From contig CAYYZY010000274.1 of NCBI GenBank assembly GCA_964475955.1, positions 1-8,681 of the forward strand: DNA of 8,681 bases, given 5' to 3'. The notes beneath the pieces were generated by a model. That model had not been told where the DNA came from, searched no databases, and saw only the letters and a list, made by a program, of their open reading frames with translations. The DNA comes from DATKZH01 sp964475955. Lineage in GTDB: Bacteria; Planctomycetota; Planctomycetia; Pirellulales; Thermoguttaceae. Of this stretch, positions 1 to 5,497 are shown one piece after another. The first letter of the stretch is position 1. Each line of letters starts with the position of its first letter. Both the position numbers and the translations under genes were made by a program.

Positions 1-45
1 GAGACACAATTCCGCAACACCCGTCAATTGAAGATGGGTAAGATA

Positions 46-2100
46 CTAGTGCACGCGTTGGCCCGGTTTGGCGCCTTCGTCGGGTGAGAGGAGGAAGATC
101 TCCTGGCCGCCGGGGCCGGAGGCCAAGATCATCCCCTCGCTGATGCCGAACTTCATCTTGCGCGGGGCCAGATTCGCCGCGCAGACCAGCAGTCGCCCGA
201 TGAGTTGCTCGGGTTCGTAAACGCCCTTGATGCCGGCGAAGACCGTCTTCGTATGCCCGCCGCCGAGGCTGACCGTCAGCTTCACGAGCTTCTTGGCCTC
301 GGGAACGTCTTCCGCCTTGACCACCCGGATGACACGAAGATCGACCTTGAGGAAGTCGTCGAACGACACCGTGTCGGTGAGCGGCTCGGCCTCGAGCGGC
401 CCGCCGTCGTCCTTCCACTCGTCCGGCTGGGGCCCCTCGGCGACCGTCTCCGCCCCGGCCTCGGGCTCTCGGCTTTCGGCGATCATCGCGTCGAGCTTCT
501 CGCGGGGGACTCGCTTCATCATGTGCTGGAACTTGCTGACCGGCGTGCCCACGAGCGGCTGTTTCGATTCGTCCCAGTGTTCGATCGGCCGGCCGAGCAG
601 CTCGCCGGTCTGCCGGGCGAGTCGCGGGAGCACCGGTGCGAGGTAGATGGCCAACTGGCGGAAGAGGTTGAGGCCGACGGTGCAGGCGTCGCGAAGCTCG
701 TCGGCCTTGGCGGGGTCTTTGGCCAGGTTCCACGGCGCGGCCCGCTCGACGAACTGGTTGGCCCGGTCGCCCGCGTCGAGGATCTGCCGCATCGCCCGGT
801 TGTAGTCGCCGATTTCGTAGGCCCTGGCGATCGCGTCGCCGTCGTCGGCCGCTTGGGCGAAGAGGCCGCCGTCGTCGGGGTAGTTCTCGGAGAGGGCCGA
901 GCCTTTCAGGAACCGGGCGGTGCGGCTGGCCAGGTTGACGACGTTGCCGACCAGGTCGGAGTTGACCTTGGAGACGAACTCGCCCAGGTTGAGGTCGAGG
1001 TCGTCGACGCCCGGTCCCAGCTTGGCGGCGTAGTAGTAGCGGAGGTACGACGGGTCGAGGTGCGCCAGGTAGGTCGCGGCCCGGATGAACGTCCCCTTCG
1101 ACTTCGACATCTTCTCGCCGTCGACGGTCAGGAAGCCGTGAATGTGGACCTTCGTCGGGAGGCTGAAGCCCGCGGTCTTGAGCATCGCCGGCCAGAAGAG
1201 CGTGTGGAAGTACGTGATGTCCTTTCCGATGAAGTGGTGGATCTCGCACTGGTCGCTCCGCCACCAGTCGTCGAAATCCTCGCCGTGGCGCCGGCACCAC
1301 TCCTTAGTCGACGCCATGTAGCCGATGGGGGCGTCGAACCAGACGTACCAGTAATTGCCGGGCGAGTCGGGGATGTCGAACCCGAAATAGGGCGCCGGGC
1401 GCGAGACGTCCCAGTCGCGCAGCGGTTCGTTCAAGAAGTGGCCGGCCAGGTAGTTGGCGATCTCCGGCTGAAGGTGGTCGCCCTTCTGGGTCCACTCCTC
1501 CAGGAAGCCGTGAAGCTGCTCGATCTCGACGAACAAGTGCGGCGCGGTGCGCACTTCCGGCGTCGCACCGGAGAACACGCTCACCGGATCGATCAACTCG
1601 CTCGGCGCGTACGTGGCCCCGCAACGGTCGCAATTGTCGCCGTATTGGCCAGGATTCTTGCACTTGGGGCACGTCCCCTTCACCTGCCGGTCCGCGAGGA
1701 ACGTCTTCTTCACGGGGTCGTAGAGCTGCGAGACCTCCTTCTCGACGACCAACCCCGCCTCGCGCAACGCGGCCCAGATTTCGGCGCACAGTTCGCGATT
1801 TTCCGGGCTGTGCGTGCTGCCGTAGTTGTCGAACTCGATCTCGAAGCCGGCGAAGTCGCGCGCGTGGGCCTCGTGCATCCGGCCGATCAGTTCCTTCTCG
1901 GAGACCCCCTCCTTCTGGGCGCTCATCATGATGGCCGTGCCGTGGGTGTCGTCGGCACACATGTAGACGCACTGGTGGCCCCGCAGCTTCTGGAAGCGGA
2001 CCCAGATGTCGGTCTGGAGGTACTCAACCAAGTGGCCGATGTGGATGTGGCCGTTGGCGTACGGCAAGGCACTGGTAACGAGGATACGTCGCGCGGTCAT
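46..2100 (-). CDS. metG: Methionyl-tRNA synthetase (MetRS)
   Basis: Cytoplasmic class I aminoacyl-tRNA synthetase that charges tRNA-Met using ATP and methionine. The 684-residue product is full length (E. coli MetRS is 677). The HIGH nucleotide-binding signature is at residues 20-23 within ANGHIHIGH. A zinc-knuckle insertion carries C144, C147, C157 and C160 (CPKC...CDRC). The KMSKS loop is at 330-334 in VDGEKMSKSKG. An acidic, proline-containing linker (about 541-577) leads to a C-terminal EMAPII-like tRNA-binding OB fold (about 579-684) with ANLAPRKMKFG and the usual IFLLSPDEGAKPG ending. The ATG at 2100 starts directly before the conserved N-terminus; a GGACAGGA stretch just upstream may be a weak ribosome-binding site. 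The gene runs opposite to the nagB group. No key residue is missing. Long ORFs on the opposite strand here are shadows of this GC-rich gene. Confidence 0.98.
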   Translation of the reverse strand: MTARRILVTSALPYANGHIHIGHLVEYLQTDIWVRFQKLRGHQCVYMCADDTHGTAIMMSAQKEGVSEKELIGRMHEAHARDFAGFEIEFDNYGSTHSPENRELCAEIWAALREAGLVVEKEVSQLYDPVKKTFLADRQVKGTCPKCKNPGQYGDNCDRCGATYAPSELIDPVSVFSGATPEVRTAPHLFVEIEQLHGFLEEWTQKGDHLQPEIANYLAGHFLNEPLRDWDVSRPAPYFGFDIPDSPGNYWYVWFDAPIGYMASTKEWCRRHGEDFDDWWRSDQCEIHHFIGKDITYFHTLFWPAMLKTAGFSLPTKVHIHGFLTVDGEKMSKSKGTFIRAATYLAHLDPSYLRYYYAAKLGPGVDDLDLNLGEFVSKVNSDLVGNVVNLASRTARFLKGSALSENYPDDGGLFAQAADDGDAIARAYEIGDYNRAMRQILDAGDRANQFVERAAPWNLAKDPAKADELRDACTVGLNLFRQLAIYLAPVLPRLARQTGELLGRPIEHWDESKQPLVGTPVSKFQHMMKRVPREKLDAMIAESREPEAGAETVAEGPQPDEWKDDGGPLEAEPLTDTVSFDDFLKVDLRVIRVVKAEDVPEAKKLVKLTVSLGGGHTKTVFAGIKGVYEPEQLIGRLLVCAANLAPRKMKFGISEGMILASGPGGQEIFLLSPDEGAKPGQRVH

Positions 2101-2184
2101 GGCTGTCCTGTCCGAATGGCGGCCGCGTGTGAGCGGACCTCGCGATTCTCGGGCGAAACTCGGCGTGCGAGGCCCAAAGGTGGC

Positions 2185-2190
2185 ATTGTA
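2185..2190 (-). promoter_or_regulatory. Possible -10 box for metG
   Basis: On the minus strand this hexamer reads TACAAT, five of six matches to the sigma70 -10 consensus, about 85 bases upstream of the metG start codon. The region 17 bases further upstream reads TCGCCG, a poor -35. This is a weak, position-based suggestion. Confidence 0.25.
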
Positions 2191-2424
2191 ACGGAGCCCT
2201 GCCCCCCCGGCGAGGCCCGATTCGCCCCGAGCCGCCCCGAGCCGGGTGAGGCTTCTCCGAAGGGCGGCAACAAATCACTGCCATGCTTCCACGCTTCGCG
2301 CGGGCGACGCAGGGTCTCGACGGTCCGCCTCCGAGGGGCGCAAATGCTTGCTGATTAAGGGGTTCTGCGGATTCCGGGGCACGTCCTGTCTGGACGCTGC
2401 GTTGCTAGCCCGCATTGCTCGCCA

Positions 2425-2497
2425 GCCACACCAACCCGAAGCGCAAGCGAGGCCCTGGCTTGCACTTTGCCTCGCTTGCGCTTCGGGTTGGTGTGGC
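2425..2497. repeat. Perfect 29-bp inverted repeat, palindromic intergenic element
   Basis: Bases 2425-2453 are the exact reverse complement of 2469-2497, separated by a 15-nt loop (2454-2468). The structure would form a very stable hairpin in either transcript. No T-run follows on either strand, so it does not look like a simple intrinsic terminator. Read as protein on the minus strand, the arms give NPKRKRG and SLALRVG. I recall these strings as common in spurious ORFs of planctomycete intergenic DNA, which suggests a dispersed repeat family (REP- or MITE-like). No target-site duplication is evident beside it. The palindrome is seen directly; family membership is from memory. Confidence 0.9.
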
Positions 2498-2626
2498 CGC
2501 CGGGTTGTTCAGTCTCATCGGCTGGTGAGAAATGCGGATCAAACCGACTGGCAAGTGAGCGCCATCCGCCGAATTCCGGCCTTCTCGTCCTTGGGGGGCC
2601 ATCATCCCCGCGAAGGGGTCGACGGG

Positions 2627-2632
2627 TTGACA
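2627..2632 (+). promoter_or_regulatory. Possible -35 box for nagB
   Basis: A perfect TTGACA lies about 90 bases before the nagB start. The hexamer at 17-bp spacing (2650-2655, CAAACT) matches the -10 consensus at only three positions, so this is a tentative promoter. The box overlaps a small GGGT/ACCC hairpin (2624-2635). Confidence 0.25.
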
Positions 2633-2711
2633 CCCGCGCAGGCAGCAACCAAACTCAACGGTTCCCATTTTCCGAGCTGCGAGCTGATTGTCCCTTGAGA
2701 TTCTGAGACGT

Positions 2712-2715
2712 GAGG
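2712..2715 (+). promoter_or_regulatory. nagB ribosome-binding site (decides the start)
   Basis: GAGG sits 8 bases before the ATG at 2724. An alternative in-frame TTG at 2688 would add 12 residues but has no Shine-Dalgarno motif and lies outside the conserved family N-terminus, so 2724 is preferred. Confidence 0.65.
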
Positions 2716-2723
2716 TCCGCCCG

Positions 2724-3509
2724 ATGCAAGTTCTGGTGTTCGACGAATATGAAGCGCTGAGCAAAGCGGCCGCGAAGGTGGTGGCCAGTACGCTCAACGC
2801 CAAGCCCAACGCGGTGTTGGGATTGGCTACGGGGAGCACTCCGCTGAAGCTGTACGAAGAGTTGATTCGCGCGCACCGGGAGGAGGGGCTCAACTTCTCT
2901 CAAGTGACCTCCTTCAACCTCGACGAGTACGTGGGTCTCTCGGCCTCGCATCCGCAGAGCTACCACTACTTCATGAACGAGAACCTGTTGAAGCACATCA
3001 ACATGGCCCGGCAGAACGTCTATATTCCGTCGGGTACGACCGACAACTACGAAGCGTTCTGCCGTTGGTACGAGCAGCGAATCGTCGAGTGCGGCGGGAT
3101 CGACCTCCAGGTGCTGGGAATCGGCGGCGACGGCCACATCGCCTTCAACGAGCCGACCAGCTCGCTCGGCTCCCGCACGCGGATCAAGACCCTCACCAAA
3201 CAGACAATCGAAGACAACGCCCGGTTCTTCGACAACCCGGACGACGTGCCCATTTACGCCATCACCATGGGGGTGGGCACGATCCTCGAGGCCCGCAAGA
3301 TCATCCTCCTGGCCAACGGGGAGCACAAGGCCGAGGCTGTGGCCGCGGCCATCGAAGGCCCGGTGACGAGCATGTGCACGGCCAGCGCGTTGCAGCTTCA
3401 TCCCGACACGGTCTTCTTCCTCGATCGGCCCGCGGCCAGCAAGCTGACCATGCTCGACTACTACGACTGGATCCACGAAAAGATGCCCGGCGCCCCCGCA
3501 GGAAACTGA
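2724..3509 (+). CDS. nagB: Glucosamine-6-phosphate deaminase
   Basis: Converts glucosamine-6-phosphate to fructose-6-phosphate and ammonia in the cytoplasm, feeding amino-sugar carbon into glycolysis. The 261-residue product matches the family length (E. coli NagB is 266). The phosphate-binding LATGSTP loop is at about residues 34-40. The catalytic region SFNLDEYVGL carries D67 (equivalent to E. coli D72). GGDGHIAFNEP carries D136, H138 and E143 (equivalent to D141, H143 and E148), and SSLGSRTRIKTL follows. These line up with true NagB rather than the related 6-phosphogluconolactonases. The start is the ATG at 2724, supported by a GAGG motif. It lies 107 bp upstream of the GlmU-like gene on the same strand; together they sit at the branch between amino-sugar breakdown and UDP-GlcNAc synthesis. 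Whether they share a transcript cannot be told. Confidence 0.95.
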   Translation: MQVLVFDEYEALSKAAAKVVASTLNAKPNAVLGLATGSTPLKLYEELIRAHREEGLNFSQVTSFNLDEYVGLSASHPQSYHYFMNENLLKHINMARQNVYIPSGTTDNYEAFCRWYEQRIVECGGIDLQVLGIGGDGHIAFNEPTSSLGSRTRIKTLTKQTIEDNARFFDNPDDVPIYAITMGVGTILEARKIILLANGEHKAEAVAAAIEGPVTSMCTASALQLHPDTVFFLDRPAASKLTMLDYYDWIHEKMPGAPAGN

Positions 3510-3616
3510 TCGGGCGGGGCGGCCCACCCCTAGGGTAAGAGGCCGCACGACTACCCGAGGCGCACCCCCATGCCGCCGACGGGCACGCCGACGCGTTTGC
3601 TGAGGAGACGTATTCC

Positions 3617-4903
3617 ATGCGACTGATCCTGCTGGACCGCTTGACGGACAAGCGCTTCCATTTCTATCCCCTCGCTTTGAGCCGGCCCATCTGGGAGCTG
3701 CGGTGCGGCATGACCTCGCTTGCCGAGAAGCTGGTCGCCCAGGTCAAGGCGACCGACGTGGCCTGCTTCGTGCCCCCCTACATGGCCGACGTATACGGCG
3801 CGTCGACCCCGCGGCCGGTCGACGACCCGGCCTCGCTCGCCGGCGACGATTTGTTCGTGGTCCACGGCCGCGTGAAGGCGGAGGGCTTCAACGTGCAGCC
3901 GACCGGCCCCAGCCAAATCGCGCTCGACGCCGACGGCGAGTGCCTCTACGCCCGGATCGCCCGCGACGACTTGGCCAAGCTCGACACGGGTTCGATCGAC
4001 GAACTGCTCGAGTCGGCCAAGGCGCAGTTGCCGTCGTCCGACGCCGACGTCCCCACGTGGGACTACACGTGGGACCTGATCCTCGAGAACCCGGAGCAGA
4101 TCGCGAAGGACTTCGCCGCGGCTGGGCGGAGCGGGGTCGAAGGCACGATCGAAGAGCCCGGCGCGATCCGCGGCAGCCGGGGCGACGTTTACGTGGCCCC
4201 CGGCGCGCTGGTCCACCCGATGGTCGTGATCGACGCGGCCAAGGGCCCCGTCTACATCGACGAGGGCGCGGAGATCCACCCCTTCACCCGCATCGAGGGG
4301 CCCTGCTACATCGGCAAGAAGTCGATCCTTTTCGGGGCCAAGTGCCGCGAGGGGAATTCGATCGGGCCGGTCTGCCGGGTGGGCGGCGAGGTCGAGGAAT
4401 CGATCATCCACGGCCACTCGAACAAGTACCACGACGGGTTCCTGGGCCACGCCTACGTGGGCGAGTGGGTCAACCTGGGCGCCCTGACGACCAACAGCGA
4501 CTTGAAGAACGACTACTCCACCGTCGAGGTCACGCTCGAAAACGGGCGCCCCGTCGACACCGGCTCCACCAAGGTCGGCTCGCTCATCGGCGACCATACC
4601 AAGACCTCGATCGGCACCCTGTTCAACACCGGGGCGAACGTGGGCGCGATGGCCCTGATCAACACGACGGGCATGCCGCTTCCGAAGTTCATTCCCTCGT
4701 TCTCGTGGCTGGTCAAGGGGGCGGTAACGAAGGGGCGTGGGAAGAAGGGGGTCTACAAGACCGCGAAGGTCTCCATGGGCCGCCGCAAGGTGGAATGGAC
4801 TCCCGCGCTGGAAGCGATGTGGAACAAGGTCTTCGAAATGACGGCCGAGCAGCGCAACAAGGCGCTCAAGCGGGGCCGCATCGCCCTGGCCTCCTCGAAG
4901 TGA
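3617..4903 (+). CDS. Alternate-type GlmU: sugar nucleotidyltransferase with left-handed beta-helix domain
   Basis: Predicted to act in UDP-N-acetylglucosamine synthesis (glucosamine-1-phosphate acetylation and/or uridylylation), supplying peptidoglycan or surface polysaccharide. The 428-residue product begins with a short sugar-nucleotidyltransferase-like domain whose signature is YPLALSRPIWELRCGMTSL (about 17-35). This resembles the 'alternate' GlmU family I know from Bacteroidetes. The canonical pyrophosphorylase loop (LAAGxGTRM) is absent. From about 188 to 350 the protein is rich in hexapeptide-type repeats (VYVAPGALVHPMV, VYIDEGAEIHPFT, CYIGKKSILFGAK), with the conserved block HSNKYHDGFLGHAYVGEWVNLGA cut into hexads around 267-289, followed by TTNSDLKNDYSTV. 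The lysine- and arginine-rich C-terminus (about 370-428) looks helical. GAGGAG at 3602-3607 supports the ATG. Other sugar-1-phosphate transferases of the same fold are possible; the substrate is inferred from family and from the nagB neighbour. Confidence 0.85.
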   Translation: MRLILLDRLTDKRFHFYPLALSRPIWELRCGMTSLAEKLVAQVKATDVACFVPPYMADVYGASTPRPVDDPASLAGDDLFVVHGRVKAEGFNVQPTGPSQIALDADGECLYARIARDDLAKLDTGSIDELLESAKAQLPSSDADVPTWDYTWDLILENPEQIAKDFAAAGRSGVEGTIEEPGAIRGSRGDVYVAPGALVHPMVVIDAAKGPVYIDEGAEIHPFTRIEGPCYIGKKSILFGAKCREGNSIGPVCRVGGEVEESIIHGHSNKYHDGFLGHAYVGEWVNLGALTTNSDLKNDYSTVEVTLENGRPVDTGSTKVGSLIGDHTKTSIGTLFNTGANVGAMALINTTGMPLPKFIPSFSWLVKGAVTKGRGKKGVYKTAKVSMGRRKVEWTPALEAMWNKVFEMTAEQRNKALKRGRIALASSK

Positions 4904-4940
4904 GACGAAGCCTCCTCGCACGGTGGACGCAGGGTGCCGC

Positions 4941-4953
4941 GGGCATCTTGCCC
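4941..4953. repeat. Short hairpin downstream of the GlmU-like gene
   Basis: GGGCA-TCT-TGCCC is a perfect 5-bp stem with a 3-nt loop, 38 bases after the GlmU-like stop codon. No T-run follows. It could be a weak transcript-end structure or the remnant of a dispersed GGGCATCTTGCCC-type repeat; neither can be shown here. Confidence 0.45.
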
Positions 4954-5070
4954 CTGCCGCCGCGAGACGCCCGGGGCCGCGGCCAAGGCCCCCATACACA
5001 ACCTACGGCGACTCGCGCACGGCGCGCGGTCGGCAACTCGAGACTCCAAAGCACGCAGGAGACGGTTTCT

Positions 5071-5325
5071 ATGGCGACGGTAGAAGAACGCGTCATCGCG
5101 GTGACGGCCCGGGTGTTGAACGTCGACCCCGGCGAGGTCAAGCCGGAGCACGCCTTCACCACCGACCTGGGGGCGGAGAGCGTCCAGTCGGTCGAGTTGG
5201 TGGCCAACTTCGAGGAGGAGTTCGGCATCGAGATGGATGAAGACGCCGCGCTTTCCGTCCAGACCGTCGGCGAGGCCGTCGAGTTCATCGCCCGCGTGTG
5301 CAAGGAACAGGGCGTCGAGGTCTAG
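5071..5325 (+). CDS. Acyl carrier protein (variant ESV motif)
   Basis: Small acidic 84-residue carrier protein that would hold acyl chains on a 4'-phosphopantetheine arm for fatty acid or related acyl chemistry in the cytoplasm. It spans a single four-helix ACP domain. The attachment region reads TDLGAESVQSVELVANFEEEFGIEM in two adjoining blocks (31-40 and 41-55), so S37 is the predicted modified serine. The usual Asp-Ser-Leu motif is Glu-Ser-Val here (residues 36-38). The second half (VQTVGEAVEFI, 63-73) matches the ACP helix IV region. AGGAGA at 5057-5062, 8 bases before the ATG, supports the start. No fab genes are adjacent, unlike housekeeping acpP in many bacteria, so it may be a dedicated carrier rather than the general one. 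The downstream neighbour is a LeuA-superfamily enzyme, 172 bp away. Confidence 0.93.
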   Translation: MATVEERVIAVTARVLNVDPGEVKPEHAFTTDLGAESVQSVELVANFEEEFGIEMDEDAALSVQTVGEAVEFIARVCKEQGVEV

Positions 5326-5330
5326 CCGGC

Positions 5331-5354
5331 GGGGCGGGGCGGGGCAAGTCGGGG
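5331..5354 (+). other. G-quadruplex-type motif after the ACP gene
   Basis: Four GGGG tracts at 5331-5334, 5336-5339, 5341-5344 and 5351-5354 are separated by loops of 1, 1 and 6 bases. This satisfies the standard quadruplex pattern of four runs of three or more G with loops of 1-7. It begins 5 bases after the ACP stop codon on the coding strand. Folding in DNA or mRNA is predicted from pattern only. Confidence 0.6.
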
Positions 5355-5393
5355 TGCTTGCGCGCACGCCGAGCCGTATCGCCGACGCGCAGT

Positions 5394-5462
5394 CGTAGGG
5401 TGCGTGCTTCGACGCACGCGGAACCCCGACGACGGTGCGTGGGTGCAAGCACTCACCCTGCG
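5394..5462. repeat. Imperfect inverted repeat upstream of the Re-citrate-synthase-like gene
   Basis: Bases 5394-5419 match the reverse complement of 5437-5462 at 21 of 26 positions, both ends showing the CG(T/C)AGGGTG(C/A)GTGCTT pattern. Within the left arm, GTGCGT-GCTTCG-ACGCAC also forms a small perfect hairpin. A further degenerate GGGGTGCTTGCGCGCACGCC stretch lies at 5351-5370. The arrangement looks like a short palindromic mobile or REP-like element in the spacer. It ends about 24 bases before the next gene's ribosome-binding site. Confidence 0.65.
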
Positions 5463-5485
5463 AAATGAAGATCAAATCACTTGCG

Positions 5486-5491
5486 AAAGGA
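5486..5491 (+). promoter_or_regulatory. Ribosome-binding site deciding the start of the Re-citrate-synthase-like gene
   Basis: AAAGGA sits 6 bases before the ATG at 5498. In-frame upstream codons would add up to 21 residues, but they read through the edge of the inverted repeat at 5394-5462, so the 5498 start is preferred. Confidence 0.65.
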
Positions 5492-5497
5492 ACCCTT

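Larger units (their letters stand above)
2101..2723. other. Long intergenic region between metG and nagB
   Basis: This 623-bp stretch separates the divergently oriented metG and nagB. I see no convincing gene: the short ORFs in it are basic, low-complexity translations without a recognisable domain, and several simply read through the palindrome at 2425-2497. It holds the metG leader, a 10-bp tandem duplication (unit CGCCCCGAGC at 2223-2232 and 2233-2242), the large inverted repeat, small hairpins at 2606-2618 (CCCC/GGGG) and 2624-2635 (GGGT/ACCC), and a TTGACA hexamer at 2627-2632. No tRNA cloverleaf was recognised. Confidence 0.7.

Noticed and set aside
7..30. CAATT/AATTG inverted repeat just downstream of metG as a terminator
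   Set aside because: Only a 5-bp AT-rich stem with a 14-nt loop and no U-run; too weak to call.
205..2358. 717-residue open frame on the plus strand opposite metG
   Set aside because: It is the antisense shadow of a GC-rich gene with intact MetRS motifs; its translation is arginine-, valine- and glycine-rich with no domain and runs past metG into the spacer.
2425..2497. Palindrome as an intrinsic terminator or a CRISPR repeat
   Set aside because: No T-run follows on either strand, and there is only one unit with no spacer-repeat periodicity.
3551..4999. 482-residue minus-strand open frame opposite the GlmU-like gene
   Set aside because: Shadow frame: it covers a well-supported gene with a clear ribosome-binding site and has only low-complexity Arg/Gly/Val/Asp translation.
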